The position numbers and the translations under genes were made by a program. This document shows positions 17,243 through 25,480 of a stretch of DNA of 64,000 nucleotides, one piece after another. Where the stretch lies: positions 744,001-808,000 of the forward strand of contig NZ_QZEZ01000001.1 of assembly GCF_003594885.1 (NCBI RefSeq), read 5' to 3'. This DNA is from Vallicoccus soli (GTDB lineage: Bacteria; Actinomycetota; Actinomycetes; Motilibacterales; Motilibacteraceae). Numbering within the stretch: the first letter of the stretch is position 1; each line of letters starts with the position of its first letter. The notes under the pieces were generated by a model. That model had not been told where the DNA came from and made no database searches. It worked only from the letters and a program-made list of their open reading frames with translations.

Positions 17243-17674
17243 ATGTTCGGCATCAACGGCTGGGAGATCCCGGTCCTCGCGATCATCGCCCTGCTCGTGC
17301 TCGGCCCCGACAAGCTGCCGAAGTTCGCGGCCGACGCGGCGCGGATGATCCGCCAGGTGCGCCGCATGGCCACCGACGCGCGCGACGAGGTGACCCGCGA
17401 CCTGGGCCCGGAGTTCCGCGACATCGACCTGCAGGACCTCAACCCGCGCCGCTTCGTCACCAAGCACCTGCTCGAGGGCGACTCGTTCGGCCTCGACGAC
17501 GACGAGCCCGAGCGGCCCGCCCGCCGCTCGTCGACGGCCCCCCGCCCGCGCAGCGCGGCCGAGGGCACCGGGCGCCGGGCGCTCGGCTCCGGCGGCTCCG
17601 GCGGGCGCCCCGGCGGTTCGTCGGTCCCCGGCGCCTCGGGCGAGCGGCCGCCGTACGACCTCGACGCCACCTGA
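17243..17674 (+). CDS. tatB: Sec-independent protein translocase TatB
   Basis: A 143-residue Tat translocase subunit. It has a short N-terminal membrane helix (about 5-21), the LGPDKLP hinge, an amphipathic helix rich in Arg/Asp, and a long disordered Arg/Gly/Ser tail. With TatA and TatC it exports folded twin-arginine proteins. The ATG at 17243 was chosen because GAGGAG precedes it and the peptide then begins MFGINGWEIPVL, the family's usual start. It closes the sigE-rseA-htrA-tatB block. Confidence 0.93.
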   Translation: MFGINGWEIPVLAIIALLVLGPDKLPKFAADAARMIRQVRRMATDARDEVTRDLGPEFRDIDLQDLNPRRFVTKHLLEGDSFGLDDDEPERPARRSSTAPRPRSAAEGTGRRALGSGGSGGRPGGSSVPGASGERPPYDLDAT

Positions 17675-17703
17675 CGCCCTCGCCCTGACGCCCTCGCCCT
17701 GAC

Positions 17704-17733
17704 GCCCGACCCCCTGGACCGGCGGGGTCGGGC
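17704..17733. terminator. Hairpin between convergent tatB and mrp
   Basis: A perfect 10-base stem (17704-17713 with 17724-17733) with a 10-base loop lies between the two stop codons. A short direct repeat of about 14 bases precedes it. It probably ends transcripts from both directions. Confidence 0.6.
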
Positions 17734-17747
17734 GCGTCGGGCCCGGC

Positions 17748-18899
17748 TCAGCGCCGGGTGGGCGTGATGGTGAGGGAGCGGCCGGCGAGGCCGCGGGCGC
17801 GGGTGGAGAGGCGGTCGGCGACCGCCCCGAGGGCCTGCGCGGCCGGGGCCGCCGGGTCGGTGAGCACGAGGGGCACGCCCTGGTCGCCGCCCTCGCGCAG
17901 CCGCACGTCGAGCGGCACCTGGCCGAGCAGCGGCACCGGGGCGCCCAGCAGCCGGGTGAGCCCGTCGGACACCGTCTGCCCGCCGCCCGAGCCGAAGACG
18001 TCGACCCGCTCGCCGCAGTGCGGGCAGGGCAGCCACGCCATGTTCTCCACGACGCCGACGACGTGCTGGCGGGTCTGCGTGGCGATCGCGCCCGCGCGCT
18101 CGGCGACCTCCGCCGCGGCCTGCTGCGGCGTCGTCACCACGAGCAGCTCGGCGCCGGGCAGCAGCTGGGCCACGGAGATCGCGATGTCGCCGGTGCCCGG
18201 CGGCAGGTCGAGCAGCAGCACGTCGAGGTCGCCCCAGAAGACGTCGGCGAGGAACTGCTGCAGCGCGCGGTGCAGCATCGGCCCGCGCCAGACCACCGGG
18301 GCGTTGTCGGCGACGAACATGCCGATGCTGATGACCTTCACCCCGTGCGCCGACGGCGGCAGGATCATCTGCTCGACCTGCGTGGGCCGGCCCGTCACGC
18401 CGAGCATGCGCGGGACGGAGTGGCCGTAGATGTCCGCGTCGACGACGCCGACCTTGAGCCCGCGGGCGGCGAGCGCCGCGGCGAGGTTCACGGTCACCGA
18501 GGACTTGCCGACGCCGCCCTTGCCGGAGGCGACGGCGTACACCCGGGTCAGCGAGCCGGGCGCCGCGAAGGGGATCTCGCGCTCGGCCTGCCCGCCGCGC
18601 AGGCTGGTCTGCAGGTCGCGGCGCTGCTGGTCGCTCATGACGTCGAGGACGACCTCGACGCCGGCGACGCCCGGCACGGCCCCCACGGCGGCGGTGACGT
18701 CGCGGGTGATCTTGTCCTTGAGGGGGCAGCCCGCCACGGTGAGGTAGACCTCGACGCGGACCCGGCCGTCGTCGCCGACGCGCACGTCCTTGACCATGCC
18801 GAGCTCGGTGATCGGGCGGTGGATCTCGGGGTCCTGCACGGTCGCCAGGGCGGCGTCGAGCGCGGAGCGGTCGGGGAGCGTGGAGGACGGGGTCGGCAC
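17748..18899 (-). CDS. mrp: Mrp/NBP35 family ATP-binding iron-sulfur carrier (ApbC-like)
   Basis: A 383-residue P-loop ATPase that carries and inserts Fe-S clusters. An N-terminal MIP18/DUF59 domain (about 10-85) is followed by the deviant Walker A GKGGVGKSS (126-134) and the Mrp CPHC pair that holds the bridging cluster. The GTG start gives the family's normal length. It is transcribed alone, divergent from the MarR gene and convergent with tatB. Confidence 0.92.
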   Translation of the reverse strand: MPTPSSTLPDRSALDAALATVQDPEIHRPITELGMVKDVRVGDDGRVRVEVYLTVAGCPLKDKITRDVTAAVGAVPGVAGVEVVLDVMSDQQRRDLQTSLRGGQAEREIPFAAPGSLTRVYAVASGKGGVGKSSVTVNLAAALAARGLKVGVVDADIYGHSVPRMLGVTGRPTQVEQMILPPSAHGVKVISIGMFVADNAPVVWRGPMLHRALQQFLADVFWGDLDVLLLDLPPGTGDIAISVAQLLPGAELLVVTTPQQAAAEVAERAGAIATQTRQHVVGVVENMAWLPCPHCGERVDVFGSGGGQTVSDGLTRLLGAPVPLLGQVPLDVRLREGGDQGVPLVLTDPAAPAAQALGAVADRLSTRARGLAGRSLTITPTRR

Positions 18900-18973
18900 C
18901 CGACGATGCTACGTGCGGCCCTCCCGGTGCGCCGGGGCGCGGTCCGCGGTGAGGCAGCCCTAAGATCCGCAGC

Positions 18974-19450
18974 GTGAGCAGCAGCCCAGCAGCGAGTGGC
19001 CGTCGCCGCCGACGGCTCACGGCGGACGAGCTGGAGGCGTGGCGGGTGTTCCTGCGCGCGCACGCGCTGCTGACCCGCCGCCTGGAGGCCGACCTCGTGG
19101 CCGAGCAGGGCATGTCCCTGGCGTCGTACGACGTGCTGGTCACCCTCGTCGACGCGCCCGCCCGCTCGCTGCGGATGACCGAGCTCGCCGACCGGGTCCT
19201 CATCAGCCGCAGCGGCCTCACCCGGCTGGTGGACCGGCTCGAGCGCGACGGGCTGGTGCGCCGCGAGCCCGCGCCGGACGACGCGCGCGGGCTGCTCGCC
19301 GTCCTCACCGACACCGGGTACGACCGCCTGCGCCGCGCCTCCTCGACGCACCTGCGGGGCATCGACGAGTACGTCGTCTCCCGGCTCACGACCGGGGAGC
19401 TGCTCGAGACCGGGCGGGTGCTCGGCAAGCTCGTCGACCGGCTCGACTGA
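18974..19450 (+). CDS. MarR family transcriptional regulator
   Basis: A 158-residue winged-helix regulator. The recognition region (ELADRVLISRSGLTRLVDRLERDGLV, about 70-95) and the DDARGLLAVLT wing are typical of MarR. Members usually repress neighbouring genes until a small phenolic or oxidant is bound. The nearest divergent gene is mrp, 74 bases away, so autorepression or mrp control is possible. The target is not evident. Downstream bases 19451-19519 hold only GC-rich direct repeats. Confidence 0.88.
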   Translation: MSSSPAASGRRRRRLTADELEAWRVFLRAHALLTRRLEADLVAEQGMSLASYDVLVTLVDAPARSLRMTELADRVLISRSGLTRLVDRLERDGLVRREPAPDDARGLLAVLTDTGYDRLRRASSTHLRGIDEYVVSRLTTGELLETGRVLGKLVDRLD

Positions 19451-19519
19451 CGCGACCGGCTCGACCGGCTCGACGGGAGCGGCCGGCTCGGCCGGCTCGC
19501 GGGGGCGGCCGCCGGCCGG

Positions 19520-20320
19520 TCAGGACAGCAGCGGCTCCCAGACGCCGACGGCGACGCTGAGGGCGGTCGCGCCGAGCGCGAGGGCGGTGGCGCCCGCGAG
19601 CAGCGCCACGTCGCCGCGGTCGAGCACCTGGCGGCGGGCGTACGTGCGGGCCAGCCCGCTGTCGAAGCCGCGCGCGTCCATGGCGGTGGCCAGCCGGGTG
19701 GCCCGGCGCACCGCGGCGACGAGCAGGCCGAGCAGGGTCCCGGTGCCGAGGCGCACCGCCGCCACCGGCCCGCGGGCGTCGACCCCCCGGGCGCGCCGGG
19801 CCCGCGCCAGCGAGCGCCGGTCCTCCGCGAGCAGCAGGACGAGGCGCCACGCGGCGAGGGCGCCGTACACGGGCCGGGGCGGCAGGCGCAGCTGCTGGGC
19901 CAGGGCGTCGGCGAGGTCGACGGGGTCGATCGTGGCGAAGGCGACGACGCCCGGCAGCGCCACGGCGAGCACGCGCAGGCCGGCGGTGAGCCCGACGGCG
20001 AGGCCGTCGGCGGTGAGGTGCAGCGGCCCGGCGTCGAGGAGCACCCGCCCGGTGCCGACGTCGGTGAGCAGCGCGTTGGCGAGGGCGAGGCTCAGCGCCG
20101 CGATGAGCAGCGGCCAGCCGCGGCGCAGCAGCGCCCGCGGCGGCACCCCGGCGAACGGCAGGGCGAGCAGCTCGGCGGCCAGCAGCACCGCCGGGGTGAG
20201 CGGGTCGACGGTGACGAGCAGGACGGCCATGACGACGAGGGCGGCGCCGAGCTTGGCGAGCGGCCCGCGGCGGGCCAGCGGCGCCGACGGGTCGGTGGCG
20301 AGCGGGGCGAGCAGGCTCAC
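19520..20320 (-). CDS. ECF transporter transmembrane component EcfT (YkoC-like)
   Basis: A 266-residue membrane protein with about five hydrophobic segments and the two coupling motifs that dock onto the ATPases: ARRARGVDARG and AMDARGFD. The GTG start overlaps the stop of the ATPase gene in GTGA. It couples ATP hydrolysis to movement of the substrate-binding S component. As third gene of a TPP-riboswitch operon it probably serves thiamine or hydroxymethylpyrimidine uptake. Confidence 0.88.
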   Translation of the reverse strand: MSLLAPLATDPSAPLARRGPLAKLGAALVVMAVLLVTVDPLTPAVLLAAELLALPFAGVPPRALLRRGWPLLIAALSLALANALLTDVGTGRVLLDAGPLHLTADGLAVGLTAGLRVLAVALPGVVAFATIDPVDLADALAQQLRLPPRPVYGALAAWRLVLLLAEDRRSLARARRARGVDARGPVAAVRLGTGTLLGLLVAAVRRATRLATAMDARGFDSGLARTYARRQVLDRGDVALLAGATALALGATALSVAVGVWEPLLS

Positions 20321-21780
20321 GCGGCCGCCCCGGCGGGCGCGGGCGGGCGGGCCAGGGCGAGCCGCCGGTCGGCGAGCGCCGCGGCGAACGGCTCGTCGTG
20401 GGTGACGGCCAGCAGGCTGGTGCCGCCGTCGCGCAGCGCGGCGAGCAGGTCGAGCAGCTCGGCCCAGGTGCGCGCGTCCTGCCCGAAGGTGGGCTCGTCG
20501 AGGACGAGGACGTCCGGCGCGGTGGCGAGCGCGGTGGCCACGGACAGCCGCCGCTTCTCCCCGCCGGAGAGGGTGAAGGGGTTGGCCCCGGCGAGGCCGT
20601 CGAGGCGCAGCCGGGCCAGGAGCTCGTCGACCCTGGCGCGCGCGGCCGCCTCGGGGACGCCCGTGCGCCGCGGCCCGAGCAGCAGCTCGTCGTCGACGCG
20701 GGCGGTGAGGAACTGGTGCTCCGGGTCCTGGAAGACCGTCCCCACCCGGCGGCAGAGGTCGCGCGCGCGCCACCGGTGCAGCGGGCGGGCCCCCGCCCCG
20801 GGCAGCCGGACGGCGCCGGCGGCGGGGGCGAGCAGCCCGGCGAGGGCGAGGGCGAGCGTGGACTTGCCGGCGCCGTTCGGCCCGACGACGGCGGTGGCCT
20901 CCCCGGCGCGCAGGGCCACGTCGAGCCCGTCGACGACGGGCGGGCGCCCGGGGTGCGCGAGGACGAGGCCGTCGCCCTCGAGCACCGCCGGGCCGGGGGC
21001 GCGCGCCGCCCGGCGCGGCGGCGCCGCGGCGGCCCCGGGGACCCAGACGCCGGCCGCGGCGAGCGCGCGGCCGTGCGCGGCGAAGACGGCGCCGGGCGCG
21101 CCGTCGGCGACGACGCCCCCGCCCGGCTCGAGCACCACGACCCGGTCGACGAGCTCGAGCGCGTCGGCGACGCGGTGCTCGACGAGCAGGAGCGTCGCGC
21201 CGGTCGCGTCGAGGGCGCGGCGGACCGCGGCCCGTACGAGCGCCGCCCCCTGCGGGTCGAGGTTCGCCGTCGGCTCGTCGAGCAGCAGCAGCGCCGGCTC
21301 GGCGGCCACGGCCCCCGCGAGGGCCAGGCGCTGCTGCTCGCCGCCGGACAGCGCGGTGGTGGGCCGGTCGTGCCCGTACGGGAAGCCGACCGCCCGCACC
21401 GCCGCGTCGACCCGCGGCCAGATCTCCGCGGCGGGCACCCCGCGGTTCTCCAGGCCGAACGCCACGTCGTCGCCGGCCCGCGCCATCACCAGCGAGGTCT
21501 CCGGGTCCTGGAACAGCATCCCGACCCGCGTGCGCTGCCGGTCGGCGGGCGCGCCGTCGACGAGCGCCGCGCCCTCCTGCTCCGCGGCGGTCGACGCGTC
21601 GAGCAGCCCGGCCAGCCCGGCCAGCAGCGTCGACTTGCCCGCGCCGGAGGGCCCGAGGAGCAGCACCCGCTCGCCGGGCTCGACGCGCAGGTCGACCCGG
21701 CGCACCGCCCAGCGGCGGCGGCCCGCGTGCCGCCAGCCCCAGCCGCGCAGGTCGACCCGCGCGGGCGCCGTACCGCTCAC
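20317..21780 (-). CDS. ECF transporter ATPase with two fused ABC domains (YkoD-like)
   Basis: A 487-residue protein with two complete nucleotide-binding domains: Walker A GPSGAGKST and GPNGAGKST, signatures LSGGEQQ and LSGGEKR, and Walker B LLLDEPTAN and LVLDEPTFG. Such double ATPases power vitamin ECF importers. The GTG at 21780 overlaps the S-component stop; the open frame upstream of it is shadow. In Bacillus ykoD is likewise a double ATPase in a thiamine-regulated operon. Confidence 0.92.
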   Translation of the reverse strand: MSGTAPARVDLRGWGWRHAGRRRWAVRRVDLRVEPGERVLLLGPSGAGKSTLLAGLAGLLDASTAAEQEGAALVDGAPADRQRTRVGMLFQDPETSLVMARAGDDVAFGLENRGVPAAEIWPRVDAAVRAVGFPYGHDRPTTALSGGEQQRLALAGAVAAEPALLLLDEPTANLDPQGAALVRAAVRRALDATGATLLLVEHRVADALELVDRVVVLEPGGGVVADGAPGAVFAAHGRALAAAGVWVPGAAAAPPRRAARAPGPAVLEGDGLVLAHPGRPPVVDGLDVALRAGEATAVVGPNGAGKSTLALALAGLLAPAAGAVRLPGAGARPLHRWRARDLCRRVGTVFQDPEHQFLTARVDDELLLGPRRTGVPEAAARARVDELLARLRLDGLAGANPFTLSGGEKRRLSVATALATAPDVLVLDEPTFGQDARTWAELLDLLAALRDGGTSLLAVTHDEPFAAALADRRLALARPPAPAGAAA

Positions 21781-22394
21781 ACCTCGCGCTGCTGGGCGCG
21801 CCCGGCGGCGAAGGGGGCGAGCACGCCGGTCCGGGCCAGGGCCCGGACGAGCCACCAGGCGAGGACGCCGGCGAGGACCCCGGTCGCCATCGAGCTGGCG
21901 ACGTACACGGTGCGGGCGCCCGCCCCGAGCGCGTAGCTCAGGACGACCGACTCGTAGACGCCCATGGCGAAGCCGGCGCCGACGCCGGCGAGCGCCCCGG
22001 CGACCACGCCCCAGCGGCGGTAGAGCAGCGCGGCGAGCACCAGCTCGGCGCCCAGGCCCTGCCAGACGCCGGACATGAGCACCGACAGGCCCCAGACGCT
22101 GCCGAAGAAGAGCGACACGGTGGCGGCGACGAACTCGGTGTAGAGCGCGGCGCCCGGCCGGCGCACGACCAGCCCGCCGACGACGCCGGGCACGAGCCAG
22201 ACGAAGGCGAGGAGCGGCTGCGCCGGGCTGCCGGACAGCGGCGCCGAGACGACGCTGTAGAGGTAGTTGTTCCAGACCGCGAAGACGAGGCCGAAGGCGA
22301 CCGCGATGACGGAGGCGACGACGATGTCGACGGTGCGCCAGCGGCCCGGGACGCGCCCGTCCGCCGCGGCTGCCCGTCGTGAGGTGTCGACCAT
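21777..22394 (-). CDS. ECF transporter substrate-binding S component (YkoE-like; thiamine or HMP)
   Basis: A 205-residue membrane protein with about five to six helices, resembling the YkoE family (VWNNYLYSVV, SGVWQGLGAELVLA, MGVYESVV). YkoE proteins bind thiamine precursors, commonly hydroxymethylpyrimidine. The assignment to thiamine metabolism rests on the TPP riboswitch about 120 bases upstream. The start is ATG at 22394 with GGCAGGAGCTC upstream. The operon order ykoE-ykoD-ykoC is the standard one. Confidence 0.88.
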   Translation of the reverse strand: MVDTSRRAAAADGRVPGRWRTVDIVVASVIAVAFGLVFAVWNNYLYSVVSAPLSGSPAQPLLAFVWLVPGVVGGLVVRRPGAALYTEFVAATVSLFFGSVWGLSVLMSGVWQGLGAELVLAALLYRRWGVVAGALAGVGAGFAMGVYESVVLSYALGAGARTVYVASSMATGVLAGVLAWWLVRALARTGVLAPFAAGRAQQREV

Positions 22395-22455
22395 GGTGCT
22401 GAGCTCCTGCCCCTGGGAGAGGACCGGAGGGCGTGACGTACTGAGCGGCCCCGGG

Positions 22456-22502
22456 CAGCACGGCGCGCACCGGGGGACGGACCCCTGGTGCGCGCGGTGC
22501 TG
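22456..22502 (-). promoter_or_regulatory. Hairpin between TPP riboswitch and ykoE-like gene (likely expression platform)
   Basis: Arms 22456-22471 and 22487-22502 pair at 15 of 16 positions around a 15-base loop that itself contains complementary G and C runs. It begins 12 bases past the aptamer in the transcript and ends about 60 bases before the start codon, where a transcription attenuator would lie. No U tract follows. Confidence 0.6.
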
Positions 22503-22514
22503 CGAGGCCTGAAC

Positions 22515-22600
22515 CGACTCCCTGCGCTGGCATGACCCAGATCAGGTTCGAGGGTCTGCGGGCGGGCCCGCACTCTCAGCGCTGCTGCGCTCCCCTGTCG
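22515..22600 (-). ncRNA. TPP (THI-box) riboswitch
   Basis: Read on the minus strand, the segment has the conserved THI-box parts in order: GGGGAGC, GCTGAGAGTGCGG, CAGACCC, GAACCTGATCTGGGTCATGC and CAGGGAG. Closing bases 22597-22600 pair with 22515-22518 to form the end of P1. TPP binding should switch off the ECF importer genes downstream. Confidence 0.95.
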
Positions 22601-22644
22601 CGTGGACGTGTGCGCCGCGACGCTAGCACGCGCGGGGCGGCCCC

Positions 22645-23277
22645 TCAGCCCGGCGGGCGCTCCTCGTCGTCGCGGCGCAGGGTCTTGCGCAGGTCCTTGC
22701 GGATGCCCGAGCGCAGGTCCTTGGACAGGTCCCGGCTCAGGTCGCGGCTCAGGTCGCTCTTGAGGTCCGAGCCGAGCTCGTCGCGCAGCTGCTCGCGCAT
22801 CTCGTCGAGCAGGTCGCGCAGCTCCGAGCGCAGGAAGTCGCGGGTGGCCACGTCGCCGACGCTGATGCGCAGCGAGGCGAGCTCGCGCGTGAGGTACTCG
22901 GTGTCGGCGATCGTCCGCTCGGAGCGGGCGCGGTCCTGCTCGTACTGGACGCGGTCGCGGTCGTCCTGGCGGTTCTGCGCCAGCAGGATGAGCGGCGCGG
23001 CGTACGACGCCTGCAGCGACAGCATGAGGGTCAGGAAGATGAACGGGTAGTCGTCGAAGCGCATCTCGACCGGAGCAAGCGCGTTCCAGAGCACCCAGGC
23101 GAGCACGAAGCCCGTCATGTAGACGAGGAAGCGGCCCGTGCCGAGGAACCGCGCGATGCGCTCGCTCAGCCGCCCGAAGGCGTCGGGGTCGTACGACGGC
23201 GCCACGACGACCCGGCGGCGCACCTCGCGCGGCTGGTCGAGCCGCGCCACCCGGCGCGACCGCTCCTCACGCGCCAC
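22645..23277 (-). CDS. DUF1003 membrane protein
   Basis: A 210-residue protein with two membrane helices (about 48-68 and 80-100) joined by the conserved DDYPFIFL segment, which marks DUF1003. A long charged coiled region follows and ends in a repeating four-residue pattern (DLSRDLSRDLSKDL, about 175-190). The function of the family is unknown. The GTG start lies 11 bases inside the end of the MgtE-N/CBS gene, and mycobacteria keep the two side by side, so they probably act together. Confidence 0.88.
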   Translation of the reverse strand: MAREERSRRVARLDQPREVRRRVVVAPSYDPDAFGRLSERIARFLGTGRFLVYMTGFVLAWVLWNALAPVEMRFDDYPFIFLTLMLSLQASYAAPLILLAQNRQDDRDRVQYEQDRARSERTIADTEYLTRELASLRISVGDVATRDFLRSELRDLLDEMREQLRDELGSDLKSDLSRDLSRDLSKDLRSGIRKDLRKTLRRDDEERPPG

Positions 23278-24535
23278 GCTGAGCCCCCGCGGGCTCGTCG
23301 GCCGCCTGCTGGCGCCAGTCGTCGGGCAGCAGGTGGTCGAGCACGTCGTCCACGCTCACCACGCCCACGAGGTGGTCCGCCTCGTCGACGACCGGGACCG
23401 CCACGAGGTTGTACGTCGCCAGGTGCCGGGTGACCGCGGCGAGCGGCGTCTCCGGGCGCACGGGCTCGATGCCGTTGTCGACGATGCCCGCGACGAGGGT
23501 CGACGGCGGCTCGCGCAGCAGCCGCTGGATGTGCGCGATGCCGAGGTACTTGCCGGTGGGGGTCTCCAGCGGCGGGCGCACCACGTAGACCATCGAGGCC
23601 AGCGCCGTCGACAGCTCGGGGTTGCGCACCCGGGCGAGCGCCTCGGCGACCGTGGCGTCCGGGGCGAGGATCACCGGCTCGGTCGTCATCATGCCGCCGG
23701 CGGTGTCGTCGCCGAAGGCGAGCAGCCGGCGCAGCGGCGCGGAGTCCTCGGGCTCCATGAGCTCGAGGAGCTTCTCCGCCTCGTGCGGCTGGAGCTCGGA
23801 CAGCAGGTCGGCGGCGTCGTCGGGGTCCATCGCCTCGAGCACGTCGGCGGCGCGCTCCTCCTCGAGCTTGCCGAGGATCTCCACCTGGTCGTCCTCGGTC
23901 ATCTCCTCGAGGACGTCGGCCAGCTGCTCGTCGGCCAGCGCGGCGGCCACCTCGAGGCGGCGCTTGGGGGAGAGGTCGTGCATGACCTGGGCGAGGTCGG
24001 CGGGGCGCAGCTTCTCGAAGGTCGCCAGCAGGTTCGCCGCGCCCTGGCCCTCCTCGGCGAGCGAGAAGCCGGTGACCGCGTCCCAGTCCACGAGCAGCGT
24101 CTCGCCCCGGCGGCGCAGCCCCTTGGCGGGCCGGCTGACGAAGACCTTGGCGACGAGCCACTCGCGCAGGCGCGTCTCCTCCATCGCCACGTCCTCGACG
24201 GTGACCGTGGTGCCGTCCTCGACCAGGGTGACGCTGCGGTCGAGCAGCTCGCCGAGCACGAGCGTCTCCGTCGCCCGCTGCTCGAACCGGCGCATGTTGA
24301 CCAGGCCGGTCGTGATCACCTTGCCGGCGTCGAGCGCCGTCACCCGCCCGATCGGCAGGAACACCCGGCGGCGGCCGAACACCTCGACGACGAGCCCCAG
24401 CACGCGCGGCGGCTGGCGCCCGATCCGCAGGGTCACGACGACGTCGCGCACCTTGCCGACCTGGTCGCCGGTGGGGTCGAACACGGCGAGGCCGGCGAGG
24501 CGCGCGATGAAGACCCTGCTCGGCGCTCCGCTCAC
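23267..24535 (-). CDS. MgtE N-domain and CBS-pair protein with PRC-barrel start, no membrane domain
   Basis: A 422-residue soluble protein. Residues 1-90 resemble a PRC-barrel, 170-285 form the MgtE intracellular N domain of helical repeats (LADEQLADVLEEM, LDPDDAADLL type), and 290-410 hold two CBS domains. In MgtE Mg2+ channels these parts sense Mg2+, but the five-helix channel is absent, so this is a sensor or partner rather than a channel. It precedes and overlaps the DUF1003 gene. Ligand unknown. Confidence 0.88.
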   Translation of the reverse strand: MSGAPSRVFIARLAGLAVFDPTGDQVGKVRDVVVTLRIGRQPPRVLGLVVEVFGRRRVFLPIGRVTALDAGKVITTGLVNMRRFEQRATETLVLGELLDRSVTLVEDGTTVTVEDVAMEETRLREWLVAKVFVSRPAKGLRRRGETLLVDWDAVTGFSLAEEGQGAANLLATFEKLRPADLAQVMHDLSPKRRLEVAAALADEQLADVLEEMTEDDQVEILGKLEEERAADVLEAMDPDDAADLLSELQPHEAEKLLELMEPEDSAPLRRLLAFGDDTAGGMMTTEPVILAPDATVAEALARVRNPELSTALASMVYVVRPPLETPTGKYLGIAHIQRLLREPPSTLVAGIVDNGIEPVRPETPLAAVTRHLATYNLVAVPVVDEADHLVGVVSVDDVLDHLLPDDWRQQAADEPAGAQRGA

Positions 24536-24595
24536 GGGGCGAGGCTACCGAGCCGCGGCGGGCCGGCGGACGCCACGGAGCGCCATGATGGGCCG

Positions 24596-25480
24596 GTGCT
24601 GCGCTACGAGGTCGTCGACGTGTTCACCGCCACGCCCTTCGCGGGGAACCCGCTGGCCGTCGTCCTGGGGACGGAGGGGCTGGCGACCGAGCAGCTGCAG
24701 GCCCTCGCCCGCGAGTTCCACCTGTCGGAGACCGCGTTCCCCACCGTCCTCGAGGACGACCCCGACGCGGACTACGCGATGCGGATCTTCACCCCCGAGA
24801 CCGAGCTGCCGTTCGCCGGGCACCCGACGGTCGGGACCGCGTGGGTGCTCGCCCGCCTCGGGCACGTCCTCACCGGGCCGCTGCGCCAGCGGTGCGGGGC
24901 GGGGACGTACGACCTGGACGTCGCGGCCGCGCCCGGGGGCGGACCGGGGCGGGTCGAGCTCGACGGCGGCGCGCCGGACGTCGGCGGGGAGCTGGCGGCC
25001 GACCGGCTGCTCGAGGCGGTCGGCCTGGGCCCGGACGACGTCGCCGCGCCGCCGCGGCGCGCCGGCACGGGCCTGGGGTGGACGCACCTGACGGTGCGGC
25101 ACGGCGCTGTCGCCCGGGCCGTCGCCGACGTGACGCGGCTGCGCGCGGTGGCCGACCTCGCCCCGGTCGGGGTCTACCTGCACGAGGTGCACCACGCGCC
25201 GCACGGGCTCGACGTGCGCGCCCGCGCGTTCACCCCCGAGCTGGGCGTGACCGAGGACCCCGCCACCGGCTCGGCCGCGCTCGGCCTCGGCGGGCACCTC
25301 GTCGCCTCCGGCCTCGCACCGGGCGACGGCACGACGGCGTACGTCGTGCGCCAGGGCGTGGAGATGGGCCGGCCCTCGGTGCTGCACGCGCTCGTGGCGG
25401 CCTCGGGGGGAGCGGCCACCGGGACGCGGGTCGCCGGGGACGTCGTGCCCGTGGCGTCCGGGGAGGTGCGCGTCCCGTGA
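24596..25480 (+). CDS. PhzF family isomerase-like protein
   Basis: A 294-residue protein of the PhzF/diaminopimelate epimerase-like fold: [16 protein letters not shown] start, catalytic-glutamate segment SETAFP near residue 43, [12 protein letters not shown], and [15 protein letters not shown] near 220. Family members catalyse proton shifts in phenazine or other metabolites; most, like this one outside a phenazine cluster, have no known substrate. The GTG at 24596 is the only fitting start; two nearby ATGs are out of frame. It is coupled to the next gene by GTGA. Confidence 0.87.
   Translation: MLRYEVVDVFTATPFAGNPLAVVLGTEGLATEQLQALAREFHLSETAFPTVLEDDPDADYAMRIFTPETELPFAGHPTVGTAWVLARLGHVLTGPLRQRCGAGTYDLDVAAAPGGGPGRVELDGGAPDVGGELAADRLLEAVGLGPDDVAAPPRRAGTGLGWTHLTVRHGAVARAVADVTRLRAVADLAPVGVYLHEVHHAPHGLDVRARAFTPELGVTEDPATGSAALGLGGHLVASGLAPGDGTTAYVVRQGVEMGRPSVLHALVAASGGAATGTRVAGDVVPVASGEVRVP

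Noticed and set aside
19451-19519. Terminator between the MarR and EcfT genes
   Set aside because: The gap has overlapping direct repeats of CGGCTCGACC type, but no single clear stem could be chosen.
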